A stretch of 64,000 nucleotides of DNA from Amphibalanus amphitrite. Its lineage: Eukaryota; Arthropoda; Thecostraca; Balanomorpha; Balanidae. The stretch lies in assembly GCF_019059575.1 (NCBI RefSeq), contig NW_024882710.1:124001-188000 (forward strand), given 5' to 3'. The notes beneath the pieces were generated by a model, which was not told the origin of the DNA, ran no database searches, and saw only the letters and a program-made list of their open reading frames with translations. The translations under genes and the position numbers were made by a program. Below, one piece after another: positions 21,501-34,200 of this stretch (position 1 is the stretch's first letter; each line of letters starts with the position of its first letter).

Positions 21501-23046
21501 CCGACCGCGCATCGTCTACATGTACTACCCGAGCGTCAACCTCAAACGGTAAGACATCGTCTATCTATGCATCCATGAAGCTAAGATACATTCAGCTAGG
21601 ATTTGGAACGCTTACATCTCTGTTTCAACAAACTACTTTTTATTAATGGTCTATTTTTATCGTCCAAAAAGTCACACTTCAGTTCTTTCCAGTCTGTCCC
21701 TTTCTCTGCTCCCTGTTGTCAGGTTCCTGCACCAGTGCCGCTCGGCCGGCGAGGGCTGGCCGCTCACTGACCCCTCCCCTCCCCCTGTGTTGTCTCTCAG
21801 GTTCCTGCACCAATGCCGCTCGGCCGGCGAGGGCTGGTCGCGCACTCTGCTCACACAGGAGGTAGTGCACATGGCCGTGCAGGCTCTGAACGCCCTCAGT
21901 CACCTGCACCAGCACTCGGTGGTGCATAAGGACGTGGCAGCGCGCAACTGTGTGTGAGTACAGCGGGGTGGCTTGGAGGAGGGCTAACGGGGGTTTGAGA
22001 ACTACGGAGAAAGGTTGCGAGAGGGGGCTGCGTTGGTACGGCGAGTGAACGAGAACCGGAAGAAAGCACCACGTTTGAGTTACCGGAAGGGGTGATTGTG
22101 TGCACTACAATTACTGGGTGACGGTTCGAAAACTTTGTTGGCGTAGCGCAACTCAGTAATTGCAGCTTGAATGCTTTGTTTGTTTATCTGTTGTTAAAAG
22201 TCATCTAACCTTTAGATTGCAGTGATGGACTTGACTCCTGTAACTAGAATTATCCTGTTCACTCCAGCTTTTTCCACCCCTCACCCACAGCGTGGACGAC
22301 CAGCTGCGTGTGAAGCTGTGCGACCTGGCGCTCTCGCGCGACCTCTTCCCGGGCGACTACCACTGTCTGGGCGACAACGAGAACCGTCCCGTCAAGTGGC
22401 TGTCGCTCGAGGCGCTGTCGGAGCGGCGCTTCTCACCGGCCGCCGACGTCTGGTCGTTCGGCGTCCTGTTCTGGGAGCTGATGACGCTCGGCCAGCAGCC
22501 GTACGTGGAGGTGGATCCGTTCGAGATGGCTGCCTACCTGAGGGAGGGCTACCGGCTGGCCCAGCCCGTCAACTGCCCTGACGAACTGTGAGTAGGGGCG
22601 GGAAAAATACAGACAATACGGACAGACTGGGGGCGGGGGCGAGAATGGAGAAGACGGTATTTATCTTAATCTCAGAGGGTATGGTGTGCGAAGGGCTTGG
22701 GATGATGCAAATTGTGTCTAATTGTTTAAAGTGCCTAGTGTGTTATAGATTTATGTTACACATGTGAAATTTTGGCTCTGGCAATAATCTCCTAGCATTT
22801 ACCTTCTGTTTTACGTAACTCTTCTCTTGCTTTAGCCGATATCTTATTTATCCTGAGCTGCCACGCCTTTCCGTGAGTTATAGGCTCCGACATGCGTCGT
22901 CCACTGACTGAGTTTGTGTACGTCTGACTGCCAGGTTTGCGGTGATGGCCTACTGCTGGGCCACGGAGCCGTCCGAGCGGCCGGGCCTGCATCACCTGCA
23001 GACGTGTCTCATCGACTTCCACATGCACCTCGACAACTACGTCTGA
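18584..23046 (+). CDS. RYK: RYK, WIF-domain receptor tyrosine pseudokinase (complete)
   Basis: RYK (derailed family) is a single-pass Wnt co-receptor acting in axon guidance and planar polarity. Ten exons: 18584-18695, 18943-19076, 19306-19387, 19692-19859, 20156-20327, 20793-21115, 21383-21548, 21801-21953, 22291-22587 and 22935-23046; 572 residues. A signal peptide (MKAHLLVLSSLGLLLLCGG) precedes the WIF domain (about 38-165, with YNFQVPYEMNTLTFSW). One membrane helix covers about 189-212, followed by a proline-rich juxtamembrane linker and the kinase-like domain (about 295-572). The glycine loop is GTFG (304-307) and the ATP lysine is in VLVK (327). The usual HRD is HKD (428-430) and DFG is DLA (448-450), as expected for this pseudokinase. 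The block YHCLGDNENRPVKW is a RYK signature. All phases agree. Two exon edges are tandemly duplicated (20287-20486; 21723-21840). Confidence 0.95.
20287..20486 (+). repeat. Three tandem copies of the RYK exon 5 end with its splice donor
   Basis: The stretch from GGCCTACTGCAGCAGAGGC to AGACCGTGAGT occurs three times. Donor GT positions are 20328, 20410 and 20481, so the spacing is 82 and 71 bases. Long G-runs separate the copies. The third copy is more diverged and has its own upstream AG (CATTGCAG), so it could in principle splice as a 40-base mini-exon. Confidence 0.85.
21723..21840 (+). repeat. Tandem duplication of the RYK exon 8 start with its acceptor
   Basis: The sequence from the acceptor AG through GTTCCTGCACCA and GGCGAGGGCTGG occurs twice, with possible exon starts at 21723 and 21801. 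The offset is 78 bases, a multiple of three, and the bridging bases contain no stop. Use of the first acceptor would insert 26 residues and repeat the peptide FLHQCRSAGEGW. Confidence 0.9.
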
Positions 23047-25268
23047 GTCGCCGTCTCTGTCAGCCGCTTCTCCCCTTCTGAGCCGCCGCCCACTGCCACT
23101 CGACCGGGCGGGGAGAGACCGAGTCTCAGTACTGGTGATACAGGGTATTCGGCATTTAGGTACACCCGACACTGACAGACCGTGGTTTTAGGGATCGGTG
23201 GGATTGTGGAGTGCTTCGCTACAGTCTGCTGCTGCATGTGTGGGTGTCTGATGGCGTGTGTGTGGTTCGGGGACCACTCTGATCGCTGCCATAAATGTTG
23301 CTCGCAGTCGCGTGTAAGTGATGCATATCTTTGTTCGGTTAGCCATATCATACATTAGGATCAGCGTTCGCTGTGTAGCGCCCTGTGATATTTCGCCGTC
23401 ATTGCTAGCTCGTGTTTCTTTGAACGGTTCGCTTTTTCCATGTGCCGTGTGCGTAGACGATGTTTTTATGTTTGAAGGGTGGGCCGTAGTTCTATTTGCA
23501 TCAGAGGCGATTGCCCGCAAGTATGGGCTGCGTGACAATGAATCTCGGCGATCGCCTGTCTACTGCAACGAGAGAACCTCTGATGTGTCTGATTCGATTT
23601 TTATCACAAGTGACGACTCAAGAGGTGTGATGGTAGGTACGCATTATGAGCATCAACTACTATTGATTTGTCACGCCTGTAGCAATGAGATTTTCACTAG
23701 ATAAAAAATATGAGATTGCCAGTAAGTATGTTCAGTAGGTATTGCGATGTGCGTCGTCTGCAGCCTGACAGGTATGGGCTCTATTTCCAGTTGCTTGGTA
23801 CAAAGTGCGGCTCCATGGGTCACACGGAGGTGCTGAGTTAAAGATAATGTATTGATACATCTAGTTCGTTGATATGTTTGGTAAGTTGGTAGGTTGTTTC
23901 TCGTATAGGTAATTATTTTACCTCTCGGTTGATGGCACGCCCAGGTGATTGTTACGGACCCGGTTGTAATAGTATGTTTTGTGACGTATTTTCACTATGT
24001 ATAATGGTATCTTATCTCCTCGATGAGTATCTTCGGTAGGTTTGCCTGGACGTGTCTCATCGAGAACGCGTCATTAAATGTCATTGTACCTTATAGAATA
24101 TGCGATACGCGATGTTGCTTATGGCATCCTCCACACTATGTTCATATCGTCAAGGTTGTCATGGCAACGCTAGTTGTGCGCGTTCATAGGACAATGATTC
24201 CAGATGGGTACGCCTTTTGTTGATTTTTTTTTTCTGACGGCGTTCCGATTCGTGGGGTCGGCCCAGGCTGACCAACCGCCGCGTCGTAACTGTGCCACAT
24301 TTCCATTGTTTCGCAACATGTTTCATCAGGGTTTTAGAGAGCTTCGCGTTAGTCTGAACCTCGTGCACGAGGCAAAGGCGGCCAGAAGTGTCATTGTGCG
24401 CATGTCTCGCTATCATCAGCTGGCCGACTGCATCGGTAGACTTCCGTTAGCCAGTTTTTACGCATTTTTGCTACGTCAAATGCATTTGTAATTAAGCAAA
24501 CCAATGTTTTGCTTGCCGATGAACGAACGTGTAGACTTGTCCGGAGTCCCAACACCCAATCCGCCCAATGCTGTAGGCAGACATATACAAGAACATAGGA
24601 AGGTCGCTCGCCATGTATTCATAAAGCCCGGAAGAGAAGCCGGACAAGTTACACAAGCACGCATTCACATACATTCATTCAACACACGCCGGATATAGCC
24701 TACTAAAAGCATGACTGATCACGGAAGGCACATGTCTAACTGTCGGCCAGAAAAGGGCAGCATTCACGACATCCCTTTTCACAAATAACTACAAACTACG
24801 CCGCTTGTGTACATTCGACGCCCTGTAAAAACACAGACAAATATGAAATGGAACAAGCACGCACACACACACAGACACCGTACTATTTTGTACAATTAAC
24901 TATTTGTACAACTGCAAACCAATGGTCTGATCCGAATAGTTTGGTCCAATACGATCGGCAGCGCATTGACAGCCCCCGATGACAGCACTTCATTATTGGT
25001 CCCTAATCCCTATGCTGACGAACCCAGCCCGCGGGGCCATCGAATGACGAAGGAGTCCACATCTATGATCTAACCAATGCATCGTTTCACTCTTCGTCAA
25101 CTTAGACCAAATGTAGCATTTGAGTACCTATCAGCCAGGCAGAAAATACCTGGGCAGACGCGAGACGTTTCAAGGATCCCAATTTAGACAGGTAGCGTTC
25201 GCTACCAACTTTCTCCTCCAAACCCAGCCGCGTCACGCCGAACCCCTGACACCCACCCCTCCGACCTG
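23047..25268. other. Convergent 3' intergenic region between RYK and POLA1
   Basis: This 2.2 kb stretch has no credible coding exon. It probably holds a long RYK 3' untranslated region on the left and that of POLA1 on the right. An ATTAAA hexamer lies near 24072 and a short CA repeat near 24862-24872. No transposon ends are recognised. Confidence 0.45.
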
Positions 25269-28200
25269 CTAGCTGGCCTGTGACCCTGCCGGCCTCAGCA
25301 TCATATCCTGGAACAGCAGGCCCAGGTCGATGTGGGAGTAGTTGCTGAGACGGATGGCGGCGTCGGCCTCCGAGCTCAGAGTGTGATAGGCCGCCTCCAG
25401 AGCGGCAAAGTCAGGCGTTCGCCGCACGACCTCTGTGGACAAGCGGGGGAGGGAGTTACATTGTGTAATGTGTATTGGTGCTTTAGGTAGCACCGACCGC
25501 CATTTTACACCAATGGAAATTAGCTGACTTCATTAGGGGGCTGAATGGATTATGGAAAGGAACAAAATGAGGCGTCAGCAACTTCACCAGTCATCAGACG
25601 TGAGCAAAGAAGTTAAATTTAGGCACATGCAAAAGACATTCTGCGAGTTATGATAATCAAACGACAATATCAATTAAGTACTGAATCCACTTACGTTTCT
25701 GGTTGGGGTCTAGGCTGTCGAGCGCCTTCTTGAGGTCGAAGATGTGCTGGTAGTAGCAGAGCTGGTTGTACAGCGACCGATCATCGTACTGGGGGTGATA
25801 CGACGGCAGGTGAGCGCAGGGAACACGGTACGTTCAACACTTCAGAGCGATGGAATACATACTCATCGACGCGGCTAAACCCGACGACAGTGTTAGATCG
25901 AGAAGAAGTGAGTAGTCCACTCCACGTTCTGTCTGAATTACCAGGCCGAACAAGTTATCTTCGGTCATATGTCCGACGTACCACAAGGTCCACAAACGAC
26001 CAAAAAGTTAAAGTGAGCTTTACGAACAGCGATGAGAAACTTTAGACCGTAACGGACTAAATGATATGACTTGACTAGGACTTGAAGAGTCGTGTCATAA
26101 ACATTCGCCATCACCTCAGACAGCGGTTTTCGAGTGCATACGCCATCAAGCACTGACCTTTGGGATGAGCACGGCCTTGTGGCAGAGGTCACACGTGGGG
26201 AATCCCCGCTCGAAGCGAAACGGTATGCGCCTCGTCTCGTGCGGACAGCCCGGGTCCTCGCAGTACAGCACACCCTGTCGGAGGGAGAAAGAGAACTTCA
26301 GTTATACGGTGCACACCTCTCGGAAAACAAAAACTTTTGGAATTCACTCAGCCGATTCGTACTGCCACGAAAAGAATCACAATTCAAAATGTGCGACGGA
26401 TCATCTCGAACGCGACGCACCTGCCAAACCAGTACCAAACAAGGTCCCATTTTTAAGCGGGGACTCACCTGGAGATACTGTCTGACGGCGTTCCTGATCT
26501 CCAGCCGCAGCTTGTTGACGATCAGCGGTAGATAATCCACCGGCACCGCTTTACACTCCTCATTATCACACTGGGCCATTCGCAGCTTGTGCGCGCCATC
26601 TGTGAACACGCTGGCGAACTTCTGCTGCTGGCGGCAGCCGACGCAGGGCAGCAGCAGCGGCTGGCAGCCGGCGAACCGCTGTGCCTCGGAGACCCCGGTC
26701 AGGCCCTGGTGGGAGTCGGGCCCGGTGTCCTGGCGGGCCGCCTGCTGACGAAACTTGGACGGGTCCAGGCCTGTCGACGAGGAACGGCGAGGATTAGTCA
26801 GAGATGGAGGCCACAAGGTGGACGATTGTTGAGGCGAACCTCAGTGGGCAAATTTCTACGGGCTCAGCCCCGGTGACTCTCTAGGGTGCCAGTGCCCACA
26901 CCAATATCTCCCACTAATCCCTATCATCCTCCCGGCTCTGCAATGGTCTCAGTGGACCAAAAGGGCCTAACCCAACAAAACAAACAAAAACAAACCCCTC
27001 GCGCAGCCCTCACCGAGCGCCTGGGCGAGTCTGGCGGCGTCGGTTCCCTCCAGCGGCTCCACCAGTCGGCTGACCACCGGGTGGACCTGGCCAGAGAGGT
27101 AGTACTCGACGTCCGGCGTCAGCTGGCCCTGGCTCTCCGCCACCTCATCCACTGAGTAGGCGCGCTGCATCGGGTCCAGGCCGCTGTTGTCCTGTCGGGG
27201 AGAGAGAGCGGTAAAGTGGTGATTAGAGAAGCCTGAGGCGGGATAGAAGGGTGCAGCGGCGATTAATAACGGCGAGGCGGACGGAAGGTTTGGTAGAATG
27301 AGATATAACACTCAGCACTAACACAACCACACCCAGCCTGGTTTACATCACCACATAAATACACGGGAACTCAACACCCACATGCTTACAGGACATCCAG
27401 ACACAGGTCGACATTCACGAACCTTCCACGCCTATTCCACGCGGCCAGTGGTCCCTCACCTTACAGATGATGTATTGAACGGTGTCACCGCGTCTCAGCT
27501 TCTTCCCGCCCCGCGAGTTGACCCTCAGGGCGACGTTCACGTGCGCCTGGCCCTTTTTGTCGGCGTACTCCTCTGGGTTCTTCTTCAGCTGAGGACGGAC
27601 GAGGAGACCGGTTAGCGAGACCGGCGGGGGTGAAGGGGACGGTTAGTAGGCATAACAGTCATGGCTGGTATCTAGGTAATTTATAGCAGAACAGTCTTCG
27701 TACAACATACGATTATCCTGATTTTACGAATTACACGCCAATTAAAGTGGAATATTCAGAAGAGGTTTGTGTTAAGCAAGTAGAATGTAAGTAAAATGGT
27801 CAACTGGAGGAGCCGCACATAGGACGGTACCGAGTCACGTTACCGAGGTCCGAGCATCACTTCCACCCAGCCCCCGCTGCGGCTCAGTAACACGCTGTCA
27901 TGTCCCCAGCTGTACGGCATCGTCTGCGTCAGGCTCACCTCCTTGGTAATGGCGAGCTCGGCCAGCGGCACCTGGCCCTGCTCCAGACGCTGCCGCACCG
28001 TCTCCAGATGGGTGTGTATCCGCTCCAACTTCTCGTCATGGTTCAGCGCAGAGAATATCTGGTCGATCACGTAACTGGCGACGGGGAGAGAGATCAATGT
28101 GGTCAAACTAGGTAGCTTTTAAAGGATATCGACAACGGAAAAGACGCTCAAGACGATAAACCAAGACGATAAACAAGTTTTGTCGGAATCGATGCAGATC

Positions 28201-31200
28201 ACAACCGAAAGGTAGACATTTTGATTACGGAGCGAGCGAAGCGAGCGGAGTCTTTCCTTGATAAACGGAAATTTCTGAGTATGAGCGGCCGGCCGGCCGT
28301 GCGGACGCTTTTGCGAGGCTTATATCTCAGCAACCACTTGACCGATTTACACGCGGTAATTTTTGTAGGGTAGCTTCATTCCTTCTACCAAGTATTGGAC
28401 TATTCCCGATGCATGTGGGTGACCCCTTATGCACGTGCCACGTGCAAAACGAAGAGGTGACAGTTTTGTAATTGTTGCAATATCTCGGTAACTACTCGGC
28501 CGATTGCGCTGAAAGTTGGCATGTAGGTAGGCACCCACTAGGCACTGCATATCCATGTGCCAGAGTTGGGGTGCTGCTGCACGTGCGCACGTGCAGGGGT
28601 CGTTTCCAGATCTCGAGAACGGCTGGACCGATGGCGCTCAAATTTGGTACACGGTTAGGGACCAGTTAGTAGGGTGCCGTGCACAAGTCAGTTGGGACCC
28701 ATTTTGCACGTGCGCACGTGCAGGGTGCCGCTTCCAGATCTCGAGAACGGCTGGGCCGATGGTGCTCAAATTTGGCACATCGGTAGAGACCGGTTAGTAA
28801 GGTGCCGTGCACAAGTCAGTTGGAGGTACCCCCCTCGAAATTTCGCACGTGCAAGGCCCACCCTCTCGCTCGCTCCGTTAGTCGCCCCCAAAGGCGTTAT
28901 ACTGGTAAAGTAAAAAACGAAGCTAGTAAACTAGGCAGGTCGAATGTCAAAACATCGGTTAAATATTAGGACAGTGTTATGAGGATCGGCTTGTTCCATG
29001 AATTCAGATAAAAAAGTGCACACAACGAATTACAGCTAACAGCGCGGTCACTTAAGGTCACTAAACAAGTGACTCGATTGAGATGTCTGCAAATAAAGCA
29101 AATCACGAGCCCCATCCACGAACGCAACGACTCCCGTATCACATCCATGTCACGATGAGCCGGCACTGACGTCCCTTATCAATACACTCATTCCCGCGGC
29201 TCGTCTACTCACGTGCCGCAGTTGGCCGACAGCTGACTCCAGTCTCGGCGCACGATATCCAGACCCTTCAGCTCCCGGGTGTACTGGATGACGCCATCGG
29301 AGCCGCGACTGGCCGCCACGGCCGCGTACTTTTTCTTCTTGAGCAGAAGCATGTAGCGGTACAGCCCGTCCACATCCAGCTCCAGCAGCTTGTACAGCTT
29401 GTTCACCTCACGCTTGATCTGAAGGGGTGTGAGGGCAGATGTCAGAAGCGAATATAATCCTGATGGGCATTCATGGGACTCCAGGTAATAAAAGCGTCAT
29501 GAAAGAAACATGAGGTGATATTCAGATGTCACTAGTATCTGAGGTACCGCGTAGGTCTTATCGCTAGCAATAATATTCACACTGCTCTTCTGATTTATAA
29601 TAATTCTAAAGAAGTTTCACAGCATAGCGATGGAAATAAATGAAAATAATACTGAAAACATACCAAGCATTACAGAGGTAAGCCGCGACTCTGGTTGTTA
29701 ATTAGCGCGGCATGCTCCAGTCCTACATTTATCCGACTCTCTTCTGCCAGACCTCTGACCTCCCGTCCTTTCTCACCTCCTTTCCGAGCTCCATGACCTG
29801 GTCGTAGTTGAGCTGGCGCGAGTTGATCATGATGGAGTCGGTGTCTCCGTACACCACCTCCAGGTCCATCCGCTCCACCAGCGACTTGGTCTGCATCAGG
29901 ATGTCGCGACCCTTGGCTGTGTGGAGGTCGAAGGGGTCAATGCGGGGGTAAGGGTAGGTCCCGGTCCACCAGCGACTTGGTCTGCATCATGATGTCGCGA
30001 CCCTTGGCTGTGTGGAGAGAGAAGGGGTCAATGCGGGGGTAAGGGTAGGTCCCGCTCCACCAGCGACTTGGTCTGCATCAGGATGTCGCGCCCCTTGGCT
30101 GTGAGGAGGGAGAACAGGGTCAACACATGGGTACTTGGTCTGCATCAGGATGTCGCGGCCCTTGGCTGTGAGAAGCGGAGAGCGCGGTCAACGCGGGGGT
30201 AAGAGTAGGTTCCCGTCCACCAGCGACTTGGTCTGCATCAGGATGTCGCGGCCCTTGGCTGCGGGGAGGGAGAACAGGGTCAACACAGGGTACTTGGTCT
30301 GCATCAGGATGTCGTGTCCCTTGGCTGTAAGAACGGAGAGTGGCGTCAGGGCAGGGGCAATGGGGACGGCCGGGGAGGGTACGGGGTGAACGCGGATGGA
30401 CTAGGTAGGACGGCAACTCCACATTGTGCCGTCGCTCAGAGAAGAAATGATAGCAACCAGCAGCAGACAGGCGAAGGAAACGTTAAATTATAATTTTCAG
30501 CCATCGAAAAATCTACAAACATACCGAATTTTTTTGAAGCAAGAATATCCGCACTTAGTGCAAAACAATCAGAAACACGTCTTCATTTCACGACAAAAGT
30601 TTATGCGACGAATTTGGTTCAGAAATGGGCGCTTGTTATGCAGTAGCTGACGCAATAATGTGCGTCGTGAGTCGAGCGTTTACCTGTGATGAGGGCGGCC
30701 AGATGTTTGGCGTAGAACCGGGAAGAGTCGAATCCCAGACATCCGTACATGCTGTTGGCGGTCAGCTTGAGGGCCTTTTGGCGCACGTCAAGCTGCAAAT
30801 AGGCAGTGACGGAAATGGGATGTCAATGTCGGGTAACGAACAAGGGGGCGCTGAGATACCCTCTGATTTCAGCTGGAGACGGGAAAGAGATGTCAGATAC
30901 AGACAGGCGAGACATGCCGACTTTTCAAGTGCGCTTGCTGAGTTAATTTGGAGCTTGAGCTTGTTGAGCGCCTTTGAAGTGATGTCCTCTGATTTCAATT
31001 TCGCGCTTTGACCAAACTGACCCAAGACCCAAGAGCAAGAGCAAAAGCAAGGCCACTCAAGCTATAAAATGTGTTGATGCGCATCGATAGTAAAAAAATA
31101 AATACACCCGTGATGCACATACAGCATTTATGTTCACAAGATACAAAACTTCCCACATAAATTCACGAGTCTCGGCATTCGGCACACACCTGCATCATCT

Positions 31201-34200
31201 CCTCGGGACTGGTGTTTTCGGCCTTCATCAGTTGCTTGACGGCGCGCCGTCGGTCCACGAGCTTCTTGATCTCCATGGGCAGCACTCCGGTCTCCAGGTC
31301 GTCGGCGGGCATCTCCAGCGACACCTCGTCGTCCTCGTCCTGCCGTCATATGACAGGTGACGTCACACAACGGCGGTGACTTCATAGAATGGTGGTAACG
31401 TCACACGGGTAGAGCAAAGATGTGGGCACAATAATACAGGCAACCACTCCGGGACGACAGACCGCTCACCTCCTGCTTGGTGGGCGCCAGCCGCGGCAGC
31501 GTCGTGAAGCAAATGTTGTACTCCTGGATGATGCTGGGGTAGAGCGAGTTGAAGTCCATCAGCAGGATGTAGCGGTCGTAGAAGCCCTTCTTGGGGTCGA
31601 GCACCAGGCCGCCTCCGTACTTGGGCTTCCTGCGTCCCTTGGAGTCGGCGGTGGTGGTCTCCGCCGCGTCCTCCTCACCCGGGGCCGGCTCGACGGCGCG
31701 AGCGAACTGACGGCACACGGCGCGCATAGTTAACTCACCGGACAAACGCTTTTATCCAGAAATTGGTCGTTGAAACCAAACCAGGTGTTTCTATTCTGAC
31801 AGTCGCGACTTGAATGAATCACACAATGAATGCCTGGTTATTTGGCTAGAATATCAACAGTGAAGATGAAATAGAGAAAACTACGTTTGTGGAACAATCT
31901 TGGGATGCCTTTTGTGAGATTTCCCTAGATCAAATGCAACTCTAATGTAATTTGTGCATGCAATACATGACGACAAGACAGCAGCCAGCCGAAGTTCCAG
32001 AACCTCTGCGCTACCTTCACCACCGCTCGCCGTCCCCCGCGGCTCGTCTCACCTTCCTCTTGCCGTACTGTTTGTCGGGCACGATGTAGCCGCGCTCGGT
32101 GAAGGCGTGCAGCAGCAGGAACTCGTTCCGCTCGGCCCGGCCGCCCAGCAGGGTGCGAGACATGAGGTTACCGGCCAGACACGTGATCTGGGGGGAAGGG
32201 GGGGGGGGAGGGGTCAGCGGAGTGAGATGTTATCCGGGAAACGAGCTTTGGCATGCCAGTTAAGTTATGTTTGGAGATGAGGCGTTATTGACCGAGTTGA
32301 CTTTTATGACGCCAATCTCTGGCGTATGCCGGTTTTCAGCACGCCTTTATGACGCCAATCTCTGGCGTATGCCGGTTTTCAGCAAATGAACACGCCGACA
32401 AAATATGACGTAAAAACGCAATCACATCCCTTTACAAACTTTCAAGAGCTGAGGAGAGCTGAGTACTTAAGACTTTAAGCTTCAATATTCAGCGCAGCGG
32501 ATCCTGACCTGCAGTGCGAGGGGCAGCGCGTTGAGCTCCGCCAGCACTCGCACGGCGTTGTGCGCCTCCTGCATGGTCATCGTCACCAGGTCCAGGATCG
32601 GTCGCGAGCCCGTGAACATGCCCGACACCTTGTCCTGTGACAGGTCCACGATCTCGGCGTCCGGCAGACGCAGAACCTGCGGGACAGACGGGGGGAGGGG
32701 GAGACGGACGTCATAGCGGTAATGTCGGCGTATAATAAGCTATGAGTGAGCAAAGCAGAGAAACAGACTAGTCAGTGCAGTCTTATGATTCGAATCAGAC
32801 ACAAAGAATACACCAAATATCAACTGATTATTTTAGTTATTCTTAGACAATAATGTCAACGTCATTAATAAAACGCATGTAACGATTATCGACAGTCATG
32901 GCGTCAACGATCGTGAATACCATAACGGATAATTAACTTCGCCTTTTTTCTTGAAGAACTTCGGCTGAAGAGTATAAATCAAAAGCGTTGAATAAACCGA
33001 GAAGGTACAAACTAGACTGTACTCCTACAGCCAGCCGTCCGGTGCCGTACCGTTCTGCACAGTTCAGGCAGGTCGTAGCTCTTCTGTCTGGTCAGCTCCT
33101 TGGCCGATAGGAAGGTGTCGCACAGCAACCGGCCGCACATGGCACTCCGGCGTACAGAGTCGTCCGAGAATTTCTGCAGACGGAGGTCACGGGCGGTCAG
33201 CAAGTGAAAAGACTCAGACGAGACCCTGGGGTCGAAACGACATTTTTAAAAGTGACCTCAGCACACATAAGGAATAGGGGAAAATATGCGTCAATGCTCC
33301 GAAAACTGTTCACATCGTGAATAACTATGACCAATAGAAAAATAAAATATTCAACGAGTTACAGAATAACGGCGGGCAATAGATGACTACGGTCTTCTAC
33401 TAGCCCGCATATTAGCAAATAAATAATAATGCATACAACCTGCACCTACCCCTCCCCAGTCCAGCGGCCCCCTCTGGCACCGTCCTTTGCGACTGACCGT
33501 TCTGAAGAGGACGTCGCCGGAGCGCCGGAGCCGCCCCATGTGCGCCCACTGGCCGACCTTCAGCAGCCGACACCGACTCAGCAGCACGTCCAAGTCGAAG
33601 CCGTACACGTTGTGACCCACCACGATGTCCGGGTCCAGCTTGTTCATCTGAAAAACGCAGCGGGGTGGGGGTTTGAAGGAAAAGGTAGAAATGAAACTGC
33701 CAAACCAAATAGAAGCGCGATTTATTAATGGTCTGATTGTAGTCCGTTATGATGCAATGCTCTAATCAATTACCTTGGCGAGGAAGAACGAGATGAGCGC
33801 CTTTTCGTTGACGCATTTTCTGACAGTCGTTGCGGTATATCCCGTCAGCTGCCGGTCAATGTCGTATGGCCAGGCCGCGTCTGCCGGCTTCGTTAGCGCT
33901 GTGGGGGAGAGAACCAGTGACATGAGGCGGCAGCACCCTTATCAGTGGCTTTGGTGAACGCAGACACCCTTGTTTATTACCGACAGAACGATCTGACGGG
34001 ACCGCACCTAACGATCAATATTGCATACTTATCAGCAGCAATCGATCATTTGATACCCATCGATATAAAGGATTTGACAGCGGTGGGATTCGAACCCACG
34101 CCCTTTCGGACTGGTGCCTAAAACCAGCGCCTTAGACCACTCGGCCACGCTGCCACGGAAACACCACTGGAGCCGAGCTCTGGAAGGCAGAAGGCTGCAA

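Noticed and set aside
28225..28880. Regular repeat units considered as a CRISPR array
   Set aside because: The host is clearly eukaryotic, units are about 127 bases, and both 'repeat' and 'spacer' parts are conserved between units.
33430..33497. Longer version of POLA1 exon 14 using the GGG|GTAGGT donor
   Set aside because: It is in frame and possible, but it would add 18 residues between the conserved MGRLRRS and CGRLLCD blocks that other POLA1 proteins lack. The ACG|GTCAGT donor at 33497 restores the usual spacing.
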